A DNA stretch of 64,000 nucleotides. Source: Kalaharituber pfeilii (Eukaryota; Ascomycota; Pezizomycetes; Pezizales; Pezizaceae). A program made the translations under genes and the position numbers. This document shows positions 21,410-33,366 of this stretch, piece after piece. Each line of letters begins with the position of its first letter. Positions within the stretch are counted from its first letter, which is position 1. Under the pieces are notes generated by a model. It made no database searches, was not told the origin of the DNA, and saw only the letters and a program-made list of their open reading frames with translations. The DNA lies in NCBI GenBank assembly GCA_015179045.1, contig WHUZ01000054.1, positions 248,001-312,000 on the forward strand, written 5' to 3'.

Positions 21410-23282
21410 TCACCTGGTGCTGTGGTACTCATCCAAAGCCTCCATCAGCCCCTCAATATCATCGTAAGCATGCAGTGCCTTGAACTCTGGGAGCGTCTTC
21501 GACAGGACCTTCTTCAAATCTGTTTTTCCAGTCCACCTCTGTGCAGCCCACCTAGAGTCCTCCGGATTTAAGAACCTCGTAGTCTCAGAATAACCGAAGT
21601 TCTCAAGCGCGGTCACGTTGAAGGCGGCCATCATTTCGCCGTCTTCGTGAACGAGATTGTGGCAGTGGAACATGTACAGGCCGTCCCAAGGTGCGTACTT
21701 GGCAAGGACCTGCACCGACTCCTGCCCATTGAGGATGGCAATGTCCTTGAGCGCGGCGGCCTCGTAAGCGGGAATGGTCTGTTGAACGCCGCCGATGGTA
21801 CGAGAGATGATTTGGAATTCGACAAGGTGGTTGTGCACGGGATGCACGCCGGCGCCGGTGTTGATGAGGTTCCAGATTTCGATGGTGCCGCGGGGGACAT
21901 TGTTTAGGACTCGGTTGTTCACGTCAGAGAAGGTCACGCCGTTGATGGTAAATACGCCGCTGTTGAGGGAATATAGTGGGTTAGCTAAATTTCAGTGCAT
22001 GATGGATTGGGGAACAATTGAATCATAGGCACGTACTTGGCGAATTCAAAAGTAAAGTTCTTTGGAGTAGTGGTTGGCATCGGCAAGAAGTTGATTGTTC
22101 TCAGAGTCGACGGTACATCGCCATTGTTTGTGTCATCGCTAATGGTCCTTCCGACCCTGAATTGCATTATCTGACCCAGAGTTTCTGAAGTGAGTGCTGT
22201 GCCCTCTGCGTTTCTCAAGGTTAATGTCTGGCCAGCATAGTCGGCAAAGTCCATGACGATCTCGTATCGCTCTCCCGCGGAAATTCTGAGGTCAGTGGTG
22301 CTAACCGGGCTCGTCAGGAATCCAGAGTCTGACGCAATGACCTGAAACCCGCGCGGGTCCGTGGTAGTGTTGCCTGTGTGGATGCGCAGAGTGAATGTGC
22401 GGGTGGCCGCGCCGTTCAGGACCCTGAAGCGGTACTTTCTGGGCTCGACTTCGAAGTAGGGCCAGAGCTGGCCGTTGACCTCGATGGTGTCGCTTCCACT
22501 GACCAGTTGGCCGCTGGTGTCGTACTTCTTGGAGGCGAGGACTAGGGGTACGTCGTAGTTCCCACATGGAAGGTTCAAGGAGGCCTCGGCGGTTGGGTCT
22601 TCGATAATGTACAAGCCCGCTTGGCCTTTGCCAACATTGGATTCCTGGAGGAGAGATACTTGTTAGCCTTGGATCGTCCTTTCAGGCCCTAGTGAAGTAC
22701 TTACAGTTTCTTTGTGAGCATGGTCGTGATACCAGAGAGTCCTCCCCTCTTGGAAATTAGGGTAGTAGTAGTCCTTGTACTCATTAATCGCAATCAAATC
22801 TGAAGCCCATCCATCGAATGGTGCAACGGTAGCCGAACCGTGCAAGTGCACAGCAGCGTTGGCGTCTCCTTGGTTGACGACACGGAGGACAATCTCTCGC
22901 CCTCTGGTGGCCTTAATGGTTGGGCCCGGGTAGATTCCGTTGTAGCCAACCAACTTTGTGGCCTCGAGCCCAGGCCAGAGTTGCTTCTTGAATGGAGTGA
23001 TGCTGACCTCGTAGAAGTCGATGGGGTTGCCTCTGGTTGGGGTGTAGGAACTAAGGACGCCATATTCTGTTAGCAAAAGCTCTCGGCCGAGCATCAAAAA
23101 GCGTGTCTATCTAGTGATTATGAAGGAAAGACCGTCTCGACATACGTGAGAGGCTGTAACACTGGTGGGATGGGCAGCTCAATGCTGAACTTGTCACTGT
23201 AGGTTGGACTGGCTGAAACGAAGGCCTTGCCAACGAGGATGGCGCCCCAAATGAACGAAGGTCTCAAAAAGAATCTGGCCAT
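21410..23282 (-). CDS. Secreted multicopper oxidase, bilirubin-oxidase-like
   Basis: Four exons on the minus strand: 23282-23146, 23050-22705, 22644-22037 and 21959-21410. The three introns (95, 60 and 77 bp) have GT..AG ends and keep the frame; the product is 546 aa. The N-terminus MARFFLRPSFIWGAILVGKA is a signal peptide. Copper sites are complete: HLHGS near residues 114-116, WYHDHAHKE near 152-156, HPVHNH near 403-408, and HCHNLVHEDGEMM near 462-473 with the T1 Cys and its axial Met. The phrases GSATVAPFDGWASD, VEPRKYRFRVLNGA, VIASDSG and HEDGEMMAAFN place it with fungal bilirubin oxidases rather than classical laccases. Such enzymes oxidise phenols, bilirubin-like tetrapyrroles or metal ions while reducing O2 to water. 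The physiological substrate is unknown. The gene appears intact. Confidence 0.9.
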
Positions 23283-23403
23283 TGTTGATGGAGAGAGTTC
23301 AAGAAATTCAAACAATTGGAAGGTCTTGATGAAGAAATGTGAGATTGAGCGCAATGGCTTGGATGGTGGTGAGAAGAGAACATTTTGGGAGGCCGATGCA
23401 GCC

Positions 23404-23412
23404 TCTTATATA
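23404..23412 (-). promoter_or_regulatory. TATA-like box of the multicopper oxidase gene
   Basis: TATATAAGA on the minus strand, about 125 nt upstream of the ATG at 23282. Confidence 0.5.
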
Positions 23413-24309
23413 CCAGAGCGTCGACGTGTCAGGCTGCCCTCTGTTCATAACCAGTGCCATTGACTGACGTGATTGAGCAGGCATGGTTCCCATAGCGGAT
23501 GCATTCCGTCGTCAGGGTGCCATTGAGGGGTGGTGGGAGGGGGGAATACGAGAAGGGAACACGAGAAGATGCCCTTGCTGGGACGCCGACTGGACTGCCA
23601 CTTGCAGGGTCATCTCCTGCATCTGCATAATCTCGTCGCGAAACGAGCCCACGTGCGCATGGCGTGCACTTGCTGCAGAGGCCGCTGGAGCCGGCCAACA
23701 GCGTTCGAGTTCGCACCCGGGCGGTGCCCCAGTCGACTGAGGTGCGCACCCGCCGCCAGCTGAGGGGCAGCTTCCGGGCACCGCGCGGCCGCGACAAGGC
23801 AGCAGCTCACGTGTGATATGAGCCGTTGAGCAAAGGGCTCCCTGTTGGCTTCCTATGCTGCTCGGTGTCAGCCAGGGTGCATGACTGGGAGATGGGGCAT
23901 GGGCGTCGGGAACGTGCGAAGCGGTGCGCGGGGATGGGCTATATGTATAGTTCGGCGGCAGGGAGGTGGTGTGCCCAGCCCAAGGGAGTGGGGCATGGGC
24001 AGTGCGCGGCGCGTGAGCAGCAACCCGCCTGCGGCCATCGATATCGCCGGCCTCCGGGGGCGGACGGCCGATGGAGCGTGCAAGAGCAGCCTGCCGCGAG
24101 TGCGGATGCGGAATGCAGCGGCGTGCTGATGATGGCCGCACAAGCCGGCAGCTGCCACGGTGGGCATGTGTGCGGGAGCGGAGCGGCGCCCAGCGGTGCC
24201 GTGGCGTGCTTCTGGCGCCGGAGAGGGCAGAGGTGAGAGGGGAGGCCGCGGGCGGCTGAAGACTCGGACCCAGCACTGGTGCTTGCTTGCATGCGGCGCC
24301 CATTGCCTG

Positions 24310-24416
24310 TGCTGGCCGCCCTGCCTGCCCTGCCTGCCCTGCCCGCCCTGCCCTGCCCTGTCCTGCCCTGCCCTGTCCTGCCCTGTCCTGCCCTGTCCTG
24401 TCCTGGCCCTTGCCCT
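24310..24416 (+). repeat. CCTGCCCTG/CCTGTCCTG tandem repeat
   Basis: About 100 bp of alternating CCTGCCCTGC and CCTGTCCTGC units. Confidence 0.85.
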
Positions 24417-24651
24417 GCTCCTCCAGGCCGGGCACGTCCATGCCCGCCATGCACATGGTATGGGCTTGGGCCGGCCGCTGATGCTACGTACTGTACTCTA
24501 GTGGTCGCAACCCGACCAAGGCGCGGGGGCTGATGCAAGTACTTACGGGGAGGGGCCGATGCAGGAACGCAGCAGCGAAAGGTGCTTGTATGGAGGGTCC
24601 ATGGACACATGCATATGCATAGCTATAGGAGCACTGGCGCCCAACGGCGAT

Positions 24652-24652
<1 letters not shown>

Positions 24653-24707
<55 letters not shown>
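24653..24707 (+). repeat. (CAACAG)n hexanucleotide microsatellite
   Basis: About nine perfect GCAACA units, followed by an ATG by chance. No gene context. Confidence 0.9.
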
Positions 24708-25140
24708 CATGCATCCATGCAACCGCCGCTACAGGGGCATTGGCAGCACAAGACTAGGCTGAAACGGGATTCGAAGCGCGCTGATCATCAGTCAATTGAG
24801 CGCGCAAGACGACATTGTGCTGTACCCACCGCCGGTGGCGCAGGCGTTCCCCCTCCCCCGGTTATGATATGATTAGAATATGGACCACGGAACTTGCCGG
24901 GGGCCCAATGTGTGCTTGCGCGTTGCCAGCATGCAAGCACCAAGTATCTCCCAACACCCAGCAGGCCGAATAAAAATTAATAACTGTACATGTTAAGCGG
25001 TTATCTGGCGTGAGACTGCCATCGCGAGCGCCCTCTGCACCCTTGCACTAAGTGATAGCGCAAGTGGGTTACATGCTTCGATTGATTAATTACTAGAATG
25101 AAGACATTCCAGTCATTGCGCCCGCCTAAAGTAGCTATGT

Positions 25141-26023
25141 ACCGTCGCTTACCTGACGACCGGGATGTGCGGGTTTTCTTGGCACCCCTCCTCCTATCGT
25201 ACGTGATACCTCCGGCGTCAGGCATGGTAGCAGCATCATGTAGAGTGCAACATATTCGGCAAGCATAGCTGAATATTTGGACGATATCTGATAGCTGCAC
25301 TTTTCATAGACCATTTTTCATTCATGTGTAAGAAGCTGTGTAAAGAGGCTGAGAGCATCCATGATACCTATGACACCAAGGATGGCAGGGACACTCGGAG
25401 TGCCTATGATATTAGAAAATACGCATATCCAGAGTCTGCAAAGCAAAGCAGCCAGGAGATAGTCTATAGAAATGCGTTTTATTTATTTATTATAATTTAA
25501 AATCAAGTAACAGCATCCTGTGGTCAAGCTGGCAGCACCTACTGTAGCATAGATTTTTCCTTGCTAATAGGACATAGTGGTGAAAGAATTAATATATTAT
25601 ATAATGACTATTCTAGTGCATATTTGTTGCGCAAAATTTTATAGACTATACAGGGAGCATGGGAATACTGCTTTGAGTGGTATACGAATTGCGGTAGGCC
25701 ATATTATATCCACAATAGGACATATTGGCAGTTTCGGCATTTCTGGACAATTCAGCTACTGCAAAAATCTACACCAACCTTCCTCTATGGCCACTTGAGA
25801 GTGGGAAGAGCTATGATTGAGTGCAGTCATGTAGCACTTGGGTTATGCTATTCTGCGGTATGCAAGGAACTGTACTTGTGCATGAAAAATGGTGTATAAA
25901 AAGTGCAGCTATCAGATATCCTCCAAATATTCAGCTATGCTTGCCGAATATGCTGTGTATGATAGGAAGGGGGTGCCAAGAAAACCCGCACATCCCGGTC
26001 GCCAGGCACGACTAGGTAAGCAC
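25141..26023. mobile_element. DNA element with about 150-bp terminal inverted repeats
   Basis: The left end (CGTCGCTTACCTGACGACCG, GGATGTGCGGGTTTTCTTGG, .. CATATTCGGCAAGCATAGCT, GAATATTTGGACGATATCTG) is repeated in reverse complement at the right end (25880-26020). The interior has no transposase. The target-site duplication is unclear. A degenerate relative may lie at 16310-17135. Confidence 0.75.
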
Positions 26024-28657
26024 GGCGGAAGAATTCTAGATCAGCACAGGGAAGACGACATGCGACATGCGACAGGGTACTACGGGATCGAACCGAGAAG
26101 GATTGCTAGGACGAAAGGCAAAGGCAGGCCTATGCCCGTACCTAGTCTGGTTGCAATACCCCTCATAGAGGGCCCGTACAAGGAGATATCGAACGAAAAG
26201 GACCAACTTTGACAAATGACTCGAGTGCTAATTGTGGGACTCAGCTAGTTTAGGATTGCATACTAATGCTGATTAGAGCTTGACAGGGACGTATGCCCCA
26301 GTGTGGAAGCGAAAATTGTCAAAGTGTGAGCAGTGGCTATAAAAAGGAAAGGAAATCAAAAATTAAAAATGAAAAACGGGAAAAAGGATTGGGATAAGAT
26401 TGAAAAGGAATGCCATAGCGTGGAGCCACTTTTGGAGATTCTAAAATGTCTCATGAGAAGTGCAGCAGCCAGGTAAATCCAGGCTGACCCATGATGCATG
26501 CATGCCTGTAGTGCATGTCTGTATCACCCTGTCACGTAGTCCCTGTCACGCACGCTCCGGTAAGACGGGGTTATGGACAGGGCCTTGTCCGCTGCACAGC
26601 CAATGAACTGCGCAAATGGCGAGTGCGCACGGTGGCTGCCTGTTAGCCTGCGCATGCCTGCAACGACGATTACTGTAGAGTACATGTGCTAATGGCCTAG
26701 GGCGGCCCATGGGGTACGGTAAGCCCGTCGTACAGCCCTAACAAGTGCATAACAATTGTGGCAGCAGCTCGATTTGAAGAGCCGCCCGTGTCTGTGCCGG
26801 CCCGGTCCCGTACGGCACTTCGAATTCGGCGGCCGGCCCTGGCGTCGGCGGTAGGGGAAAACGTTTAGTCTCGTAACCAGGAACACGATATCCCATGCTG
26901 GGATCAAAACTTACGTTACAAGCTGAACAATATGATCCAACTATGAGGTTAGAGCCAACTCTCCTTAATTTGTGGGTTCCTCTCATACAGTTATTCCTGC
27001 TCATCACTTACCCCCACTCGACGTGCGGTTTGGTCACCATACCGGGTCCCCATGCCAATAATTGCAACACTTCTTTTTTTTTTTTTTTTTTTTTTTTTCC
27101 TATCACATAACCCCGCTTCCGCTGTTTGCGATGGCAGGGCAGCTGCAACATAACGTGTAGTGCTCGCGTACAGGCCTTCACTGAGTGTTCAAGTGAGGCT
27201 AGTTGATACCCCTTGCCAGTATATCGGTGTGCAAGTGGAGATATGGCATTGTTGGATAACGCACTATAGGTAGACGCCCCAACTGCCGTAAAACCACCTG
27301 AGCCGATTGTGCGAATGATCGTATCCAAATATGATGCCGCCCTATAGGCTATGGCGAGCCAAGGTTTGGTAACCTCACTACCACCCTTGCCCACTCTCAC
27401 CAACATCACTGTTACAATGACTTCATCTTGTTATTACTGCCATCAGCTTATCAGGGTCTCGTGACCCATCAGCATTTGCGCGTACAGTGAGTCTGTGTAC
27501 TTATGAGATGAATACATGTACCTTTTCGGCACCACTTCTCCATAATGGATGACACATGTACAGGATAGGTATCTGGCGCCTATTATCGCCAGGGCCATAC
27601 CATGAAACAACCCCTACAGACTTTCCAATTACACTCGGAAGGGGCCAACTCCGGTCCCCGGTAATCATAGTCCACTGGAAGCTGCCTTAGGCATGTGCCA
27701 AACCGAGAATTGGTGTATCTGATCGTATATCCAACCCTCGTTATACAGCCCTGGGTATGGACTATTCCTTTGCATCAATGCTGCAAGCGATAGTACTTAG
27801 TTCCCACATACGGGTAATTATACGCGTACTCAGCGTGACGTATGCAGCTTGTTTCAGCTGCATTGTGTCACAGAGTTGTGAAATGTGAAGTTTAGCGTTA
27901 TACAGACCTCAGGAGATTCCATCTAGCGTTCTGATATTAGGGGTTACGGCAATTTCGAGCTTCAACCAATATTTTGCGACATGCCTTCATGTACTTGCTT
28001 TTTTTACTCGGGGCTGGAACATGACCGCTCTGGTTCAAATGATGAGTATCAGGTCAACAAGTTTCTACTCCCCGTACGGTGTGCGCACTTTGTGGCATGA
28101 CGTAGCGTACTATCGGAATTTGTTATGTACAAACTTGGCTACTGTAATTAGTACGTCTTGTTAGAGTTCCCTTGTGCAGCGTGTACTATGACATAGCATG
28201 CGCGGAATTTGGCAGTGTAAGGGATTCACATACAACCAAGTTTAGTATACATACATAATCTAGTTGAGCTCTGTCTGTCCCCCAACTGAAGCAACACGAA
28301 GGCCATGATCTGCTGGTATGTATGACTCTACAACCTTTAGTTGACAACCTATAGTAAATTTTATTTTTTATTATCTCTCCTTAAACTGCGTTTGGTGTCA
28401 CTTTAGGTGTGAGCAAGCTGATAATTCTATTTCTGAAACTTGCCACTAAAGCGGGAACGAATTACCACAAAGAAGAGAAAATCTGATAATGCAACTTCAT
28501 TTTGTAAGTGCGCTGTATCTACTTGAATATCTATGGATATTGGCCAAGGCTGTATGTAAGGTGTCACTTGATTTTTGATCAGATAAACAAATCCCTGTTC
28601 TTCTCGACCCCTGGCAGGTCGAGCCGGTTTTGCAGTCGCGAATATTCGCAAGTTCGA

Positions 28658-28694
<37 letters not shown>

Positions 28695-28736
28695 CCCTGC
28701 AAGAAGTACAAAAGAAAAGTTGATCCGAAAATACTA
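26024..28736. other. Gene-free region with retroposon remnants
   Basis: No recognisable gene. A family B hairpin-tail copy lies at 27071-27142 on the minus strand (poly(T), then ATAACCCCGC.. and ..GATGGCAGGG). It has a possible short duplication TGCAACAY. A 32-bp poly(T) at 28663-28694 is followed by CCCTGCAAG and may be a tail-only insertion. Confidence 0.55.
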
Positions 28737-29108
28737 CAGTCTACACTTGCTATACCGGATCACCAAAATCCGGCATTTTTTGTCGGTATAGGAAGGTTTT
28801 GACAGAATACAATAGGGTTGGCAGCCAAAGATATTTGAAACTTCCGATTTGGGAAGTAGATCGATACCCGCAGCCTACTTTGTCAATGCCATATCGAGGT
28901 TAGTATGCATATTCCAGCTGTACGGGAAGGTGGGGTAGCCAAGATTGGACGTTGCAGTATTAGCACATCCGGTATATATTTGTATGGAGACAGGGGAGTA
29001 CGGTTTCTGTCCAGTCCAGAATTGTTAGGGCATCCGGTACAGCAAAGGCGATTTGTATGGGAACAGTTGTCGCAGGCAGAGGCCATCCAGTATAGCAAGG
29101 GTAGACTG
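28737..29108. mobile_element. Pogo/Fot1-type MITE, 372 bp
   Basis: Terminal inverted repeats CAGTCTACACTTGCTATACC / GGTATAGC-type right end (TCCAGTATAGCAAGGGTAGACTG), flanked by TA on both sides. It has the same TIR core (TTGCTATACYGGA) as the element at 31385-32392. No coding capacity. Confidence 0.88.
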
Positions 29109-30517
29109 TAGTCGCAAATTAAATAAGTTATTGTAGCTACTACAGAGTACTTCATTTGCTGCATGGATATATATAATTACACGTGCACGTTAGCTACAGC
29201 TGTTATTAGATATATCGATAGAGCCGAGGCAGGTAGCGTTACACCATCTACATTTTCACAAAATCAAGCATGTTCTTGCGTCAGGGCGTTGAGTAACTGA
29301 TTCCGAATCACGTATATACAAATTACTAGTTAAAAAACCAACCTCCAAGGAAATTATGAGGTATGAGCCTTACTCAGCGCATTTTTTCGGCACAAGGTCA
29401 ACCATAGTTGCTAGGCTCTTAGAGACTGGGGTACCTCCTTCCATTTTGTAGGACGGCAATAAAAACGGGAAAGGAGTATTGTGTTTTGTCCTAATGATTT
29501 TCGCCCGGTTATAATCCATTCTAGCTATTCTTCCTCGGCTTTGTTACATGCAGAATTGACAGCATCACATGAGGATGCTAGGAACAATATTTCACCGAGT
29601 CGGCGAGAAGCTCGTAATGCCCGTTAAATGAGAAAGTACCGTCGCTTCAACCATGCTTCTATTCTCGTCTTTATTTTTCTTTCTTATCTCCCTTCTAGGG
29701 CTGGACAATTGATGAGCTCATCCAGTTGGGAAGTGGTAATTGTCAAGGCGCCCAGAGCCCCCTGTAGCATCTGATCCGGTTTCCGAATGAATTTCTCCCA
29801 ATGGCTGAAATATTCGCATGCTGGTGGGTCGATTCAGCTGGTGATGCCAATCTGATGAATTTTCACCCTTGGCACTACTCAGGCAAGATGATTCCCGGCT
29901 ATGCTATCTGTGCATGTTATGATTACGAAAGATTGCTCTCATCCTACGATGCTCTTGTGTGATTAGTTAGGGATATCTATCGGTTTGAAAATTCCCAATT
30001 GAGTTCCTTTAAGACAAATATGGATTAACAATCTTAGACTAGTCTAGTGCTCTTTTATCTGAGAGGGATAGAGTATATGCTATAATTTCTTATGGGTGAT
30101 AACTAGAGTTTGTTGTGAGACAGCTGTAATCTGATTTTCAATTTTATATTGAGGTTAAAGGTGTTCAATCTCATTTGAAAATTAGTCTCATTTTATCTGT
30201 ACACTGAGTGTCGCCATGAACAGATCGAGCTTCAGAGAAAACCAGTGCTGGCGCTGTAAAGTGCAGGCTAGCCCGATGATAAGGAATCGCAAAATTGTAG
30301 GTAACATAAAATAATTGAATATCATACTCTACCATGCGCGTTTACGTACAAGTGCTGCTTACTGTTTGCTGCTTTGAATGCTCTTAGCGCGCATCCTTCC
30401 CTTTCATACCTTAAGCTATGCATTCTGTATGATACAGCAATAACGCATAATATGCACTAGGTAGGCGTCCGAAACTGGCTAGTACTAGTAGTGCAAATCC
30501 CCCAACCTTTAATGTCG
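29109..30517. other. Intergenic, nothing recognised
   Basis: Only short open frames without domains were seen on both strands; there are no structured repeats. Confidence 0.55.
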
Positions 30518-30519
30518 TA

Positions 30520-30822
30520 CTTGTATCAGCATAAATACCGGAACACCAGGGGGTGCCGACAGGGGTATGGGCTAGCCAGTATTTGAATTAAATGTTCAGG
30601 AGGTAAATATATGAATCACTGTGACTCCATTGTGTGTCCTCCATTAGCAACAATTTCTAGTCTGGCTAAACAATTCCGGCAGCCATACGTCTAGGCATGC
30701 TTTCTAGAAGATAAAGAAAAGTATCTGCACTCAGCGAGTCCCACTCCCTCACTACAACACACAGACCACTTCTCCACCCCTGCCGACAACCCCTGGTGTT
30801 CCGGTATTTATGCTGATACAAG
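30520..30822. mobile_element. 303-bp MITE with TA duplication
   Basis: Ends CTTGTATCAGCATAAATACC / GGTATTTATGCTGATACAAG, continuing inward as GGAACACCAGGGG / CCCCTGGTGTTCC, lie between TA dinucleotides (30518-30519 and 30823-30824). Tc1/mariner/pogo-like by duplication; TIR about 45 bp. Confidence 0.85.
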
Positions 30823-30824
30823 TA

Positions 30825-31384
30825 CATATGGCGAGGTGGGGTCAATGCAGGGATTTTATTCGCTGTGAGGGGTTTAGGACTTTCTCCTTATACGATACAT
30901 TGAGTATTATAAGGAATCGGCGACCTGTTGGGTAGCTGACGTGTGGAGTCTGAGTTCAACTTTGGGGTTTCATAATATACTTAGGGGCTTAAGTTCTTCG
31001 GAGGTTCGGGGTATTCGGCATATGCAACCTTCAAATACTACTTATTTGGGGAGATTGCTTGATGGGAAGTAGTCTACATAGTAACGGTTTAGTCTGGTAA
31101 CGGTTTTGGATCCACCACAAGCTCCAAATGCGTTTCACAAGGTATTTTGTATAGTATATCATTTGCTTCGCAACCTCATGGTCAGTACATAATCAATTAT
31201 TAGCGACCACCGACAAAATATGGCGATACCCCTCTGCATATCTTGGCTAAGAACGAGCAACAACAGTGGTACCCTTACAAGTGTTTGTCATATTTCCCCT
31301 ATCCCTTAAGCTAGTGAGACTCAACTAGCCTTGCATTGATGGCCTTGGCAATGTTGTCATCAAGTTTCCAGCGGCTTTGTGCTA
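30825..31384. other. Intergenic, nothing recognised
   Basis: Short open frames only. Confidence 0.5.
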
Positions 31385-32392
31385 CAGTTTTCCCTTGCTA
31401 TACTGGACCTCACTGTACCGGAAACCTTGCTATACCGGATACTCTCAGATTGCTACATCCCGCTCCCATACAAAACCCTCTTGCTATACCGGACGCACTA
31501 AGAATACTGACCGGACAGGAATTGCCAGACACTTACCCCCCTGTCTCCATACAAATAATATTTGCTATACCGGATACACTAACACTGATACGTCCAATCT
31601 TGGCTACCCCACATTGCATTCACCTTGCAAATGCTTACTAAACTTAACATTACATAATCAAATTTAGGCTGTCGTTGTCGATCCACTTCCCAATTACATT
31701 TTTTTGCTGCCCATCCCTATTCTACTCTGCCAAGCATTTTATTCTATTTTTTTTTTTTTTTTTTTATATCAGTACTCGCATACCGCCCTAAGGGCTATGG
31801 CGAGGGTTTTATTATAACAGAAATAAAAACAAGTCAACGTCTAGTTACATGTAGTGCCCGCGAAACTCCTTCATGGTGCGGGTGGCATGCCCGGTATGTC
31901 CTACTTCCGTCCCCTCTCCGATTCATACCGGTCCGACCTTAACCAACGTCCTCCGAGCCTCACCCTCCCAACCTCAGTCTCCTTCTCCAAGTAAACTACC
32001 GCCGAGCTGGTTTTCTTTCCTTCCTCAACCAGCGTGGTCTTCTTCCTCAACCAGCGAATTCCGGTGATCTTTCCCAATTCCTTATTCGCTGCCTCCAACC
32101 ATTGTCTGACCTTCCCTAGGTCCTTCCGTAGGGCGATCCCGTGTACTACGACGCCGGTTTTAAGTCTGGTGGTGGCATCGGGGTTGGTTGGTGGGGAGGT
32201 GGAGGTGCTCTTGGGGCGGGGAGAGGGACCTTTGCGTGATGTGGCTGCCAAGTGGCGCTTGCCTCTGCCCTTCCTGGCGGTGGGGGAGGTGAAGCTGTGG
32301 TGGGGGCAGCGGATTTTATTCTATAACGGAACCTTGCTATACCGGACGAAGAGGGCCGGATTTTACAGATCCGGTATAGCAAGGGAAAACTG
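31385..32392. mobile_element. Pogo/Fot1-type MITE carrying a retroposon insertion
   Basis: Termini CAGTTTTCCCTTGCTATACT / ..GTATAGCAAGGGAAAACTG are perfect inverted repeats over about 20 bp, flanked by TA. Internal TTGCTATACCGGA motifs recur. Without the 31748-32312 insertion and its duplication the element would be about 430 bp. No transposase. Confidence 0.88.
31748..32312 (-). mobile_element. Half-LINE: ORF1 fragment joined to a family A hairpin tail
   Basis: A 565-bp retroposed insert with a perfect 12-bp duplication ATTTTATTCTAT (31736-31747, 32313-32324). Minus-strand ORF 32251-31901 reads ..RLKTGVVVHGIALRKDLGKV, RQWLEAANKELGKITGIRW.., the same ORF1 motif as the element at 2168-2940. 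About 100 bp further the element ends with the family A hairpin (sense CTCGCCATAGCCCTTAGGGC, GGTATGCGAGTACTGATAT) and poly(A). The whole of ORF2 is absent. It lies inside a pogo MITE, so the duplication is certain. Confidence 0.85.
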
Positions 32393-33366
32393 TAGTCAAG
32401 AAGTTTTCTATGATACCTGGTTGAAGGGATAAATGGAGCTTGCCAAGAGCTACCCCATGTGGAGTTGTCAATTCTTGCGTCCCTTGCATACAAGTACTTG
32501 TACTAGTGCGCTATCATATCGTAATCGTGAAGCAGCACTTCACTAAACAATCGCTTATTGTAATTGCGTCTTTGATTAAAGTCAATGTGTAATATCAATG
32601 TGCAAATAGAAGCGTACATGCGTACTCGACTTAAATTATGTCGGTTCAAATTTGCTCTGGTCTAGTGATCCACGCTTCTATTCATTTTATTGCGCATAGA
32701 GGATGCGAAAACGGTATGGTCTCAATGGCTTACGTCAACCCATGTCACAGTGAGTAAAGCTCGGGTGCCGAGACATGTAATATGATACAGTAAATCTCTA
32801 AGCAAATCGTCAGCTATACATACAGAGCAAGTTAACGCCATCGATAGCTTGACAAAATTTCAAGGCATTCTAGACCGAGCACACTCTCAATCGGGCACAC
32901 TCACAGATATTAAGCTTCGTACAAACATGTTTGTAGGAAACTTCCTGTCCAGCCATTTCTACATGTCCCTTAAACATGTTTTTATGGTCGCTTTAATTTG
33001 CATATTGTTTATTCTAAGCGGACGCTTGTTCCTTTATAACCAGAACTACACTTCCCGAATTATTAGACATTGCACTCTTTAACGATTTACTCTCTATGTA
33101 GGGTACCAGTTATGCAACGTGCGATAATCTCCAAAGTAGACTATCCCCACTTATGGCCCTTAGGTTTTTAATAATGAATTGATTGCAATTGGCTGAAACT
33201 GGTAGAGGTTGAGTGAGTGCAAACACTGGAAAGGAGACAGTCTCAGAGAAAGTTGACAGTAGGGAACACCGGCATGGTGTACGAGACACACCACTGGGGA
33301 TCCACAATGAAATCAGGCGTTAGTCCCGCAAATGTGAGACGCTGGATGCAGAAGGTATCATATCAA
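32393..33366. other. Intergenic, nothing recognised
   Basis: Short open frames only; one (32849-33082) contains a hydrophobic stretch but no other support. Confidence 0.5.

Larger units (their letters stand above)
23520..24900. other. GC-rich low-complexity region upstream of the multicopper oxidase
   Basis: Base composition rises sharply here and gives long open frames on both strands (up to 314 codons). Their translations are Ala/Arg/Pro/Gly-rich and contain no domain, and the frames overlap each other in all registers. I treat them as compositional. The region carries two simple repeats, at 24310-24416 and 24653-24707. Confidence 0.6.

Noticed and set aside
23512..24456. 314-codon minus-strand ORF and several overlapping long ORFs
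   Set aside because: All frames are open because of high GC and simple repeats; the translations are Ala/Arg/Pro/Gly-rich and domain-free, and they lie in a promoter-side region.
24765..24830. Possible tRNA on the minus strand (TTCGAATCCCG with CTGATGATCAG)
   Set aside because: No acceptor stem pairing and no proper A box at the right distance were found.
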